Origin: Pseudomonas sp. Au-Pse12
GTDB lineage: Bacteria; Pseudomonadota; Gammaproteobacteria; Pseudomonadales; Pseudomonadaceae
Length of the DNA: 64,000 nucleotides
Direction: 5' to 3'
Assembly: GCF_021341665.1 (NCBI RefSeq)
Contig: NZ_JAJTTH010000002.1
Span: 496,001-560,000 of the forward strand
Shown: in pieces, positions 36,548-46,300 of the stretch
Layout: every line of letters starts with the position of its first letter
How positions within the stretch are numbered: the stretch's first letter is position 1
Notes under the pieces: model-generated
The model's database searches: none
Seen by the model: the letters and a program-made list of their open reading frames with translations, nothing else
What the model was told of the DNA's origin: nothing
Position numbers and translations under genes: made by a program

Positions 36548-37654
36548 ATGTCCGAAGACAATATCCTCACGCCCCAAGGCTGGGTCCGCGGCCGCCTGGT
36601 CCACCAGGACGGCAAGGTCGTCGCCATCGAAGGCAACCCCTGCGACCCGGCGGACAATGACCTGCCCTACCGGCTGCCGGGCTTTATCGACCTGCACGTC
36701 CACGGCGGTGGCGGCAAGGACGTGATGCAAGGCAGCCCGGCCTTCGACACCATCGCCCGCACCCATGTGCGTTTCGGCACCACCTCGCTGCTGGCCACCA
36801 CCATGACCGCCCCCAGCGCGGAAATCCGCCAGGTCCTGGGGCAATTGGGACGCTATGCCGAGCAGCGCCCCCCGGGTTGCGCGCGGGTCCTCGGCGTGCA
36901 CCTGGAAGGCCCGTACATCAACCCCGGCAAGCTCGGCGCGCAACCCAACTTCGCCCATACCGCCCTGCTGGCGGAAGTGGAGCAATACCTGGAACTGGCG
37001 CCGATCAAAGTGATCACCATCGCTCCGGAAGTCGCCGGCCACAACGGCCTGATCCGCGAGCTCAGCGCCCGTGGCGTGCGTATGCAGATCGGCCACACCC
37101 TGGGCAGCTATGAAGAAGGCGTGGCCGCCCTCGCCGCCGGGGCCACCAGCTTCACTCACCTGTACAACGCCATGAGCCCGCTGCACCACCGCGAGCCCGG
37201 GATCGTCGGCGCCGCCCTGGCCCACGCCCAGTACGCCGAGCTGATCCCGGACCTGATGCACGTGCACCCTGGTGCCATGCGCGTGGCCCTGCGCTCGATC
37301 CCGTGCCTGTACTGCGTCACCGACTCCACTGCCGCCGCCGGCATGCCCGACGGCGAGTACCAGCTCGGCAGCCACACCGTGACCAAGTGCCTGGGCGGCG
37401 TGCGCCTGCCGGACGGCACCCTGGCCGGCAGCACCCTGACCATGGACCAGGCCCTGCGCAACCTGGTGAAGATTGGCCTGCCTCTGGCCGAAGCCTCGCA
37501 GCGCCTGTCGCAATTTCCCGCCGACTACCTCGGCATCCCTGAACGCGGCCGCCTGCAACCTGGCAGCTGGGCCGACAGCGTGCGCCTGGATCGCGCACTC
37601 ACACTGACCGCCGTCACGGTCGAAGGAGAAGACATTGACTTCAAAAATGCTTGA
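36548..37654 (+). CDS. nagA: N-acetylglucosamine-6-phosphate deacetylase
   Basis: A 368-residue amidohydrolase that removes acetate from GlcNAc-6-phosphate. Metal/active-site elements are visible: GFIDLHVHGGGGKDVMQG (HxH), GVHLEGPYIN (Glu), IGHT and THLYNAMSPLHHREPG (His), and the catalytic Asp in VTDSTAAAGM. Supplies GlcN-6-P to the SIS-type deaminase, whose start lies 20 bases inside its 3' end, so translation is coupled. Confidence 0.96.
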   Translation: MSEDNILTPQGWVRGRLVHQDGKVVAIEGNPCDPADNDLPYRLPGFIDLHVHGGGGKDVMQGSPAFDTIARTHVRFGTTSLLATTMTAPSAEIRQVLGQLGRYAEQRPPGCARVLGVHLEGPYINPGKLGAQPNFAHTALLAEVEQYLELAPIKVITIAPEVAGHNGLIRELSARGVRMQIGHTLGSYEEGVAALAAGATSFTHLYNAMSPLHHREPGIVGAALAHAQYAELIPDLMHVHPGAMRVALRSIPCLYCVTDSTAAAGMPDGEYQLGSHTVTKCLGGVRLPDGTLAGSTLTMDQALRNLVKIGLPLAEASQRLSQFPADYLGIPERGRLQPGSWADSVRLDRALTLTAVTVEGEDIDFKNA

Positions 37655-38657
37655 AGAGGCGTTGTCCTCACACCTGGCGGCGAGCAGCCAGCTGCAGCAC
37701 CTGGACCCGGCGCTGATCGAGGTCGCCGGCCGCCTGCGGCGCCAGCCACCACAGGTGGCGATGACCGTGGCCCGGGGCAGCTCCGACCATGCCGCCAGCT
37801 ATTTCGCCTACCTGACCATGCAGCAAGTGGGCATTCCGGTGGCCTCGCTGCCGATGTCGGTGGTCACCATGCAGCAGGCGCCCTTGCGCGTCAGCGGTCA
37901 GGCGGTGTTCGCCTTCTCGCAATCGGGGCAAAGCCCGGACCTGGTGAACAGCGTGCGCCTGCTGCGCAAGCGCGGGGCCCTCAGCGTGGCCATGGTCAAC
38001 GCGGAAAACAGCCCGCTGGAAGCGGCCAGCGAATTCGCCCTGCCGCTGCATGCCGGCGCCGAGCAAAGCGTGGCCGCCACCAAAAGCTTCATTGCCACCC
38101 TCAGCGCCAGCGCACGGCTGATCGGCCACTGGAATGATGACGGGCGCTTGCTGGAGGCCGGCCTGGCCCTGCCCGACGGCCTGCGCCAGGCCGCCACCCA
38201 GGACTGGAGCCTGGCCGTCAATGCCTTGCGCGATTGCCAGCGACTGATGGTGATCGGTCGCGGCGCCGGCTTCGCCATCGCCCAGGAGGCCGCGCTCAAG
38301 CTCAAGGAGACCTCGGCGATCCAGGCCGAAGCCTTCAGCAGCGCTGAAGTCCGCCACGGCCCGATGGCACTCATCGACCACGACTACCCGTTGCTGGTGT
38401 TCGCCCCACGGGGCGCCGAACAGGGCGGCCTGCTGAGCCTCGCCGCCGACATGCGTCAGCGCGGCGCCAAGGTGCTGCTGGCGGCGCCGGATGACATCGG
38501 CGAGCGCGACCTGACCCTGAGCTGCTCCGAGCACCCGGTGCTGGACCCGATCCTGGCGATCCAGAGTTTCTACGTCATGGCAGCCGGCCTCGCCGAGGCC
38601 CGCAGCATGGACCCCGACCAGCCGCGCCACCTGAGCAAAGTGACCCGCACTCACTAA
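37635..38657 (+). CDS. nagB: SIS-domain glucosamine-6-phosphate deaminase-type enzyme (NagB-II)
   Basis: A 340-residue protein with two SIS sugar-isomerase domains (VARGSSDHAASYFAYLTMQQ, FSQSGQSPDLVN; IGRGAGFAIAQEAALKLKET) like the isomerase half of GlmS and unlike the classic NagB fold. In pseudomonads this gene occupies the nagB slot and is taken to convert GlcN-6-P to fructose-6-P and ammonia. The TTG at 37635 is preferred: AAGGAG (37623-37628) lies six bases upstream, while the ATG at 37647 is 18 bases from it. It overlaps nagA and is followed by nagF after 26 bases. Confidence 0.88.
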   Translation: MTSKMLEEALSSHLAASSQLQHLDPALIEVAGRLRRQPPQVAMTVARGSSDHAASYFAYLTMQQVGIPVASLPMSVVTMQQAPLRVSGQAVFAFSQSGQSPDLVNSVRLLRKRGALSVAMVNAENSPLEAASEFALPLHAGAEQSVAATKSFIATLSASARLIGHWNDDGRLLEAGLALPDGLRQAATQDWSLAVNALRDCQRLMVIGRGAGFAIAQEAALKLKETSAIQAEAFSSAEVRHGPMALIDHDYPLLVFAPRGAEQGGLLSLAADMRQRGAKVLLAAPDDIGERDLTLSCSEHPVLDPILAIQSFYVMAAGLAEARSMDPDQPRHLSKVTRTH

Positions 38658-38683
38658 GCCCCATCGCCAACGAGTACCGCGCC

Positions 38684-41206
38684 ATGCACAACAACAATAA
38701 TGAACTGACGCTCAGTGCCCCATTAAGCGGGCCGGTGCTAGCCCTGCGCAGCGTGCCCGACCCGGTGTTCGCCAGCGCAGCCATGGGGGATGGCATCGCC
38801 ATCGACCCGCTCAACGACACCCTGCACGCCCCCTGCGCCGGCCAGGTGATCCAGGTCGCACGCACCCGCCACGCAATCACCCTGCGTGCCGCCAATGGTG
38901 CCGAACTGTTGCTGCACCTGGGCCTGGATACCGTCGAACTGCAAGGCGAAGGCTTTGCCCTGCTGGTGCAGGAAGGCCAGCAAGTAGCGGCCGGCCAGCC
39001 GTTGCTGCGGGTCGACCTGGACTATGTGGCGCAGCGCTGCCGGAGCCTGATCAGCCTGCTGATCCTGACCAACGGCGAGGCCTTCGACCTGCGTCCACTG
39101 AGCCTGTCCTCGGTCAAGGTCGGCGAGCCGTTGCTGCACATCACCCGCCGCGCCGGCGCCGCTGCACCGCCGCTGGCAGAGGACAGCGCCGGCCAGCAGG
39201 CCAGCGCGCGGGTCAAGGTCGCCCATCGTGGCGGCTTGCACGCCCGCCCGGCGGCCCTGGTGCGCCAGACCGCCCTGAGTTTCAGCAGCCATTCGCACCT
39301 GGCCTTCAAGGACAAGAGCGCGCCCTGTACCAGCCTGATCGCCCTGATGAGCCTGGGCATTGGCGAGCAGGACGAAGTGCTGGTCAGTTGCCAGGGCGCC
39401 GACTGCCAGGACGCCTTGCAGGCCATGCTCAAGACCCTCGGCAGCCCCATGAGCGCCGATGCCCACGCCGAAGCCCCGACACCGGCGCGGGTTGCCCAAC
39501 GCCCTGCCGAAGACGGCGTGCTGCATGGCGTCTGCGCCGCTCCCGGGCTGGTGTGCGGGCCGTTGGTACGGCTCAATGCCATGGTCCTGGCGGAGGATCA
39601 CGGCCAGCATCAGCCCGAGCCTCAACGACAGGCCTTGAACAGCGCCCTGGGCCAGGTGCGAGGGGAAATCAGCCACACCCTGGAACAGGCCCGGCAGCGC
39701 CGGGACCAGCAGGAACAAGACATTTTCAATGCCCACCTGGCGCTGCTCGAAGACCCGACCCTGCTCGACGCCGCCGAAGCCGCCATCGCCCGGGGCCGCG
39801 CCGCCACTCATGCCTGGAGCGCGGCGATTGCCGAGCAATGCCAGGTCCTGCAACAACTGGGCAGTCCCCTGCTGGCCGAGCGCGCCAATGACCTGCGCGA
39901 CCTGCAACAGCGTGTCCTGCGTGCCCTGCTGGGGGAGGCCTGGCACTACGATCTGCCGGCCGGGGCGATCGTCGCCGCCGAGGAGCTGACCCCCTCCGAT
40001 CTGCTGCAACTCAGCGCCCAGGGCGTGGCCGGGCTGTGCATGGCGGCCGGCGGCGCCACCTCCCACGTGGCGATCCTCGCCCGCAGCAAAGGCCTGCCCT
40101 GCCTGGTGGCCCTGGGCCCGGAGCTGCTGGCCATCGACAATGAGCGTCAGGTGGTACTGGATGCCAATGGCGGACGCCTGGAACTGGCGCCCGGCCCGCA
40201 ACGCATCGAGCAGGTGCGACAGGCCGGCGAAACCCTGCGCCAGCGCCGTGCACTGCAACAGCAAAAGGCCCACGAACCGGCCCTGACCCAGGACGGCCAG
40301 CAGGTCGAAGTGGCGGCCAACGTCGCCTCCAGCGATGAAGCCCGCGACGCCCATCAGGGCGGCGCCGACGGCGTCGGCCTGCTGCGCACCGAATTCCTCT
40401 TCGTCGATCGCCAGACTGCCCCGGATCAGGCAGAACAGCGCCAGGCTTACCAAGCGGTGCTGGATGCCATGGGCGACAAACCGGTGATCATCCGCACCAT
40501 CGACGTCGGCGGCGACAAGCAGCTGGACTACCTGCCGCTGCCGGTGGAGGCCAACCCGGTGCTCGGCCTGCGCGGTATCCGCCTGGCCCAGGCCCGCCCG
40601 GAACTGCTGGACCAGCAACTGCGGGCGCTGCTTCAGGTCAGCCCGGTGCAGCGTTGCCGGGTGATGCTGCCGATGGTCACTGAAGTCGCCGAGCTGCTGC
40701 ACATCCGCCAGCGCCTGGATCAGCTCGCCGCCGAACTGGGCCTCAAGCAGCGCCCGGAGCTGGGGGTGATGGTCGAGGTTCCGGCGGCGGCACTGATGGC
40801 CGAACAACTGGCGGAGCACGCCGACTTCCTCTCCATCGGCACCAACGACCTGTCCCAGTACACCCTGGCCATGGACCGTGACCACGCCGGGCTGGCAGCG
40901 CGCGTCGACGCCCTGCACCCGGCCCTGCTGCGGCTGATCGCCCAGACCTGCGCCGGCGCCCGCCACCATGGCCGCTGGGTTGGGGTCTGCGGGGCCCTGG
41001 CTTCCGACCCCCTGGCCACGCCGGTCCTCATTGGCCTGGGCGTCAGCGAGCTGTCGGTCAGCCCGCCCCAGGTCGGCGAGATCAAGGACCGGGTCCGCCA
41101 GCTGGACGCCGGCCAGTGCCGCCAGCTCAGCCAACCGCTGCTCAACCTGCCCGGCGCCGCCGCGGTCCGCCAGGCCTGCGAACGGCTTTGGCCGCTGCAC
41201 TCATAA
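38684..41206 (+). CDS. nagF: PTS fusion protein EIIA(Glc-type)-HPr-EI for N-acetylglucosamine
   Basis: An 840-residue three-in-one phosphotransfer protein. EIIA domain (about 1-155) with phospho-His H78 (LLLHLGLDTV) and H63; HPr domain (about 173-260) with H186 (GGLHARPAALV); Enzyme I (about 280-835) with phospho-His H461 (GGATSHVAILARS), the PEP-binding LRTEFLF and GTNDLSQYTLAMDRD segments. Phosphate passes from PEP through EI, HPr and EIIA to NagE. Same fusion as PA3760 of P. aeruginosa. It lets the nag system work without separate general PTS proteins. Confidence 0.96.
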   Translation: MHNNNNELTLSAPLSGPVLALRSVPDPVFASAAMGDGIAIDPLNDTLHAPCAGQVIQVARTRHAITLRAANGAELLLHLGLDTVELQGEGFALLVQEGQQVAAGQPLLRVDLDYVAQRCRSLISLLILTNGEAFDLRPLSLSSVKVGEPLLHITRRAGAAAPPLAEDSAGQQASARVKVAHRGGLHARPAALVRQTALSFSSHSHLAFKDKSAPCTSLIALMSLGIGEQDEVLVSCQGADCQDALQAMLKTLGSPMSADAHAEAPTPARVAQRPAEDGVLHGVCAAPGLVCGPLVRLNAMVLAEDHGQHQPEPQRQALNSALGQVRGEISHTLEQARQRRDQQEQDIFNAHLALLEDPTLLDAAEAAIARGRAATHAWSAAIAEQCQVLQQLGSPLLAERANDLRDLQQRVLRALLGEAWHYDLPAGAIVAAEELTPSDLLQLSAQGVAGLCMAAGGATSHVAILARSKGLPCLVALGPELLAIDNERQVVLDANGGRLELAPGPQRIEQVRQAGETLRQRRALQQQKAHEPALTQDGQQVEVAANVASSDEARDAHQGGADGVGLLRTEFLFVDRQTAPDQAEQRQAYQAVLDAMGDKPVIIRTIDVGGDKQLDYLPLPVEANPVLGLRGIRLAQARPELLDQQLRALLQVSPVQRCRVMLPMVTEVAELLHIRQRLDQLAAELGLKQRPELGVMVEVPAAALMAEQLAEHADFLSIGTNDLSQYTLAMDRDHAGLAARVDALHPALLRLIAQTCAGARHHGRWVGVCGALASDPLATPVLIGLGVSELSVSPPQVGEIKDRVRQLDAGQCRQLSQPLLNLPGAAAVRQACERLWPLHS

Positions 41207-41228
41207 CAAGAACTCCAGGAGAGACGCC

Positions 41229-42929
41229 ATGTACCAGTATTTCATCGAGGGCCTGCAACGCCTCGGCCGGGCGCTGATGCTGCCCATCGCCATCCTGCCC
41301 ATTGCCGGTCTGCTGCTGCGCCTGGGCGACACCGACCTGCTGAACATCGCGATCATCCACGATGCCGGGCAATCGATCTTCGGCAACCTGGCGCTGATCT
41401 TCGCGATCGGCATTGCCGTGGGCTTTGCCAAGGACAACAACGGCACCGCCGGGCTCGCCGGCGCCATTGGCTACCTGGTGATGATCTCGACCCTCAAGGT
41501 GCTGGACGCCAGCATCAACATGGGCATGCTCGCGGGGATCATCAGCGGGTTGATGGCCGGCGCGCTGTACAACCGCTTCAAGGACATCAAGCTGCCGGAA
41601 TACCTGGCGTTCTTCGGCGGCCGGCGCTTCGTGCCCATCGCCACCGGCTTCAGCGCCGTGGGCCTGGGGGTGGCCTTCGGCCTGATCTGGCCGCCGATCC
41701 AGCACGCGATCAACAGCTTCGGTCAGCTGTTGCTGGAAAGCGGCAGCTTCGGCGCGTTCGTCTTCGGGGTGTTCAACCGCCTGCTGATCGTCACCGGCCT
41801 GCACCACATCCTCAACAACATGGCCTGGTTCATCTTCGGCAGCTTCACCGACCCAAGCACCGGCGCCGTGGTCACCGGTGACCTGACCCGCTACTTCGCC
41901 GGCGACCCGAAAGGCGGCCAGTTCATGACCGGGATGTTCCCGATGATGCTGTTCGGCCTGCCCGCCGCCTGCCTGGCGATGTACCGCAACACCCCGCCGG
42001 AACGGCGCAAGGTGATGGGCGGGATCTTCCTCTCCATGGCCCTGACCTCGTTCCTCACCGGGGTCACCGAGCCCATCGAATTTGCCTTCATGTTCCTCGC
42101 GCCGCTGCTGTACCTGGTGCACGCGCTGCTCACCGGCCTGGCCATGGCCCTGACCAACCTGCTGAACATCCACCTGGGGTTCACCTTCTCCGGTGGCGCC
42201 ATCGACATGGCCCTGGGCTGGGGCCGCTCCACCAATGGCTGGAAGGTGTTTCCGGTGGGCCTGCTGTACGCAGTGGTGTACTACCTGGTGTTCGACTTCT
42301 GCATCCGGCGCTTCAACCTGAAAACACCTGGACGCGAGGACAGCCCGGCCAGCGAGAAAAACCAACTCAATGCCGATCAGCGCGCCGCCGCCTACATCAA
42401 GGCCCTGGGCGGTACAACCAACCTGATCACCGTGGGCGCCTGCACCACGCGCCTGCGCCTGGAACTGGCGGATCGCAACCTGGCTTCGGACAGCCAACTC
42501 AAGGCCCTGGGCGCCATGGCCGTGGTGCGCCCCGGCAAGGGCGGCAGCTTGCAGGTGGTGGTCGGGCCGATGGCTGACAGCATCGCCGACGAAATCCGCC
42601 AGGCATCGCCGGCTTCGGCCGCAGTGACAACGGCCGCTGTTGAAGAAACAGTGCAAATCGACGTTTCCACCCAGGAAGCGCAGCAGTGGCTCAACGCCCT
42701 CGGGGGCCGTGACAACCTGCTGCAGATGGACTGCGTGGCCCTGACCCGGTTGCGGGTGCACGTGAGCAATAGCCGCAGCCTGTCGGAGTCGGCGCTCAAG
42801 GGCCTGGGCTGCCAGGGCACGCGGCGCATGGAGGGGGATGTCTGGCATGTGCTGATCGGCGAGAAAGCCGGGGGCTTGCAGGCCGCCCTGAACACCCTGC
42901 TGCACCAGGAGGTTGGGGCCGGTGCTTGA
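41229..42929 (+). CDS. nagE: PTS N-acetylglucosamine permease EIICB, with an extra degenerate EIIB domain
   Basis: A 566-residue permease. The EIIC domain (about 1-370, roughly ten membrane segments; starts MYQYFIEGLQRLGRALMLPI; holds GVTEPIEFAFMFLAP) is followed by an EIIB domain (about 380-460) with phospho-Cys C405 in VGACTTRLRLEL, and then a second EIIB-like domain (about 475-560) reading MDCVALTRLRVHV, where alanine A504 stands at the catalytic Cys position and the nearest Cys (C502) is two residues early. It imports and phosphorylates GlcNAc to GlcNAc-6-P. GGAGAG lies just upstream of the ATG. Last gene of the nag operon. Confidence 0.95.
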   Translation: MYQYFIEGLQRLGRALMLPIAILPIAGLLLRLGDTDLLNIAIIHDAGQSIFGNLALIFAIGIAVGFAKDNNGTAGLAGAIGYLVMISTLKVLDASINMGMLAGIISGLMAGALYNRFKDIKLPEYLAFFGGRRFVPIATGFSAVGLGVAFGLIWPPIQHAINSFGQLLLESGSFGAFVFGVFNRLLIVTGLHHILNNMAWFIFGSFTDPSTGAVVTGDLTRYFAGDPKGGQFMTGMFPMMLFGLPAACLAMYRNTPPERRKVMGGIFLSMALTSFLTGVTEPIEFAFMFLAPLLYLVHALLTGLAMALTNLLNIHLGFTFSGGAIDMALGWGRSTNGWKVFPVGLLYAVVYYLVFDFCIRRFNLKTPGREDSPASEKNQLNADQRAAAYIKALGGTTNLITVGACTTRLRLELADRNLASDSQLKALGAMAVVRPGKGGSLQVVVGPMADSIADEIRQASPASAAVTTAAVEETVQIDVSTQEAQQWLNALGGRDNLLQMDCVALTRLRVHVSNSRSLSESALKGLGCQGTRRMEGDVWHVLIGEKAGGLQAALNTLLHQEVGAGA

Positions 42930-42936
42930 GGGCGCT

Positions 42937-42991
42937 TTCGCGGGTAAGCCGGCTCTTATAGCGACCCTGTAGGAACCGGCTTGCCAGCGAA
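42937..42991. repeat. REP-type imperfect inverted repeat after nagE
   Basis: Imperfect 24-base arms (42937-42960 and 42968-42991) with the CCGGCTCTTATA / TGTAGGAACCGG core typical of Pseudomonas REPs. Lies just downstream of the nagE stop and before the terminator. Confidence 0.8.
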
Positions 42992-42999
42992 GGCCCACA

Positions 43000-43038
43000 A
43001 AAAAGCCCGCTGACCGTGGCCGGTTCAGCGGGCTTTTT
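43000..43038. terminator. Bidirectional rho-independent terminator
   Basis: Perfect 14-bp stem AAAAAGCCCGCTGA/TCAGCGGGCTTTTT with an 11-base loop, between the nag operon (plus) and the NIF3-like gene (minus). Acts on both strands. Confidence 0.95.
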
Positions 43039-43052
43039 GTCTGTGGATAACC

Positions 43053-43364
43053 TCAGAACGCTTCGAGGCGCCAGACTTCATAAGCCGGCGTTTCGTAGGG
43101 ATGGCTCTGCTTGAGAGCCAGCACCACGTCGCAAATCAGTTCATCGGCCACCACCAACTCGACCTTCCACTCCTCCACCCGCTCCACCTGGCCGGTCTGC
43201 CCGAGAAACGGCTGGCTGCCGTCCAGCGGGCGAAACTGGCCCTGGCCGAGCACCTGCCAGGCGCACTGGTCGTAAGCACCGATGCGTCCGCCACCCGCGG
43301 CGAACACAGCGCTTTTGACCGGCTCCACATGGCTGGGAGGCACGAAGAAGCTGAGCTTGTACAT
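43053..43364 (-). CDS. NIF3-like small protein (YqfO middle-domain type)
   Basis: 103 residues, starting MYKLSFFVPPSHVEPVKSAV and holding HPYETPAYEVWRL near the end. This matches the domain inserted in NIF3/YqfO proteins (a PII-like/CutA-like fold), found as a free-standing protein in pseudomonads. Function unknown. It ends at the bidirectional terminator and lies five bases after purL on the same strand, so it is probably cotranscribed with purL. Confidence 0.83.
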   Translation of the reverse strand: MYKLSFFVPPSHVEPVKSAVFAAGGGRIGAYDQCAWQVLGQGQFRPLDGSQPFLGQTGQVERVEEWKVELVVADELICDVVLALKQSHPYETPAYEVWRLEAF

Positions 43365-43369
43365 CGGCC

Positions 43370-46300
43370 TCAGTTCACCCAGACGCGAGCGTTACGGAAC
43401 ATGCGCATCCACGCCGCATCTTCGGTCCACTCATCCGGACGCCAGGAGTTCTGCACGGCGCGGAACACCCGCTCAGGGTGCGGCATCATGATGGTGACGC
43501 GCCCGTCGCGGCTGGTCAGGCCGGTGATCCCGCGCGGCGAGCCGTTCGGGTTGGCCGGGTAACGCTCGGTGACCTTGCCGTGGTTGTCGACGAAACGCAG
43601 GGCCACGCAGCCGGACAGATCGGCCTCCAGCAGCGCCTCTTCGCTTTCGAATTCCGCATGGCCTTCGCCGTGGGCGATGGCGATCGGCATCCGCGAACCG
43701 GCCATGCCCTGCAGGAAGATCGAGTTCGACTCCTGCACCTGGACCATGGCCACACGGGCTTCGAACTGCTCGGAACGGTTGCGCACGAAGTGCGGCCAGA
43801 ACTCGCTGCCCGGAATCAGCTCGTGCAGGTTGGACATCATCTGGCAACCGTTGCACACACCCAGGGTGAAACTGTCGGTACGTTCGAAGAAGCCCTGGAA
43901 GGCATCCCGCGCGCGGCTGTTGAACAGCGCCGACTTGGCCCAGCCTTCACCGGCGCCCAGTACGTCGCCGTAGGAGAAGCCGCCGCAGGCAACCATGCCC
44001 TTGAAGTCGTTGAGGTCGACGCGACCGGCGAGGATATCGCTCATGTGCACGTCGATGGCGTTGAAGCCGGCGCGGTCGAAGGCCGCGGCCATTTCCACCT
44101 GGCCGTTGACGCCCTGCTCACGCAGCACCGCCACCTGTGGACGCACGCCTTTCTTGATGTAAGGCGCGGCGATGTCCTGGTTGACGTCGAAGCCCAGCTT
44201 GACGCTAAGGCCCGGGTTGTCTTCTTCCAGCACCACGTCGAATTCCTGCTCGGCGCAGTCGGCGTTGTCCCGCAGGCGCTGGATCTGGTAGCTGGTCTCG
44301 GCCCACTGGCGTTGCAGCAGGCGGCGCTGGCCGGTGAACACGCTTTCACCGTTGTAGGAGATGCTCACTTCACCGTTGTTGATCGGCTGGCCGATCACCG
44401 CCACGCAGTCGCCCAGGCCGGCGGCGCTGAACTGCGCCAGCACATCCGGGGTCGCGTCCTGACGCACCTGGATCACCGCGCCCAGTTCTTCGTTGAACAG
44501 GATGGCGGCGATTTCCGCGGCGTTTTCCGCGACAGCGTCGAGGCTCAGGTTCAGACCGCAGTGACCGGCGAAGGCCATTTCCACGGCGCTGACCAGCAGA
44601 CCACCGTCGGAACGGTCGTGGTAGGCCAGCAGGTGACCGTCGGCGTTGAGGCCCTGGATCACCGCGAAGAAGGCTTTCAGGTCTTCGGCGTCATCGACGT
44701 CCGGCGCTTGCTTGCCGAGCTTGCCGTGGGTCTGGGCGAGGATCGAGGCGCCCATGCGGTTCTGCCCGCGACCGAGGTCGATCAGGATCAGGTCGGTGGT
44801 GCCCTTGTCCATGCGCAGTTGCGGGGTCAGGGTCTGGCGAATGTCCGCTACAGGGGCGAAGCCGGTCACGATCAGCGACAACGGCGAGGTGACGCTCTTG
44901 TCCACGCCCTCTTCGTTCCAGCGGGTGGCCATGGACATCGAGTCCTTGCCCACCGGGATGGTGATGCCCAGTTCCGGGCACAGCTCCATGCCCACCGCCT
45001 TGACGGTGTCGTACAGGCGCGCGTCTTCGCCCGGGTGGCCGGCAGCGGACATCCAGTTGGCGGAGAGCTTGATGTCGCTGATCTTGCTGATTCGCGAGGC
45101 AGCGATGTTGGTCAGGGTTTCGCCAATGGCCATGCGGCCGGACGCCGGGGCATCCAGCAGGGCCAGCGGCGTGCGCTCGCCCATGGCCATGGCTTCACCG
45201 GTGTAGACGTCGAAGCTGGTGGCGGTCACGGCCACGTCGGCCACCGGCACCTGCCATGGGCCGACCATCTGGTCACGGGCCACGAGGCCGGTGATGGTGC
45301 GGTCGCCGATGGTGATCAGGAAGCTCTTGCTGGCCACGGCCGGGTGGTGCAGGACGCGCTCGATGCTCTCGGCGATATCCAGGGTGCTTGGATCGAAATC
45401 GTCACCCAGCTCGTTTTCCCGAACGGCCGAACGGTGCATGCGCGGGGCCTTGCCCAGCAGCACTTCCAGCGGCATGTCCACCGGGCTGTTGCCGAAGTGG
45501 CTGTCGGTCACGGTCAGCTGTGGCTCGGCAGTGGCTTCGCCGACGACCGCGAACGGGCAGCGCTCGCGCTCGCAGATGGCCTTGAAACGATCGAAATCGG
45601 CAGCGCCCACCGCCAGGACATAACGCTCCTGGGATTCGTTGGACCAGATTTCGTGCGGGGCCATGCCCGGCTCGTCGTTGGGGATGTTGCGCAGTTCGAA
45701 GCGACCGCCACGGCCGCCGTCGTTGACCAGTTCCGGGAAGGCGTTGGACAGGCCGCCGGCGCCGACGTCGTGGATGAAGCTGATGGGGTTGTTGTCCCCC
45801 AGCTGCCAGCAACGGTCGATGACTTCCTGGCAACGGCGCTCCATCTCTGGGTTTTCACGCTGTACCGAAGCGAAATCCAGGTCCGCCGAGCTGGTGCCGG
45901 TGGCCATGGAGGAAGCGGCGCCGCCGCCCAGGCCGATGAGCATCGCCGGGCCGCCGAGCACGATCAGCTTGGAGCCGACGGTGATCTCGCCTTTCTGCAC
46001 GTGTTCGGCGCGGATGTTGCCCATACCGCCCGCCAACATGATCGGTTTGTGGTAGCCCCGAACCTCTTCGCCACGCGGGGTGGTGATGGACTGTTCGAAG
46101 GTACGGAAGTAGCCGGTCAGGGCCGGACGGCCGAATTCATTGTTGAACGCCGCGCCGCCCAAGGGGCCTTCGATCATGATGTCGAGGGCGTCGACGATGC
46201 GCTCGGGCTTGCCATAGGGCACTTCCCACGGCTGTTCAAAGCCCGGGATCTGCAGGTTGGATACGGTGAAACCGGTGAGGCCGGCTTTCGGCTTGGCGCC

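Noticed and set aside
38738..41200. Open frame of 820 codons antisense to nagF
   Set aside because: Mirror of the high-GC codon usage of nagF, no ribosome site and no recognisable protein. Same reasoning applies to long frames antisense to the flotillin (1181-2935), the kinase (11303-13642) and lepA-pepA genes.
40968..41228. Upstream in-frame extension of nagE into nagF
   Set aside because: The ATG at 41229 has GGAGAG at ideal distance and gives the family N-terminus; the extension is an off-frame reading of nagF.
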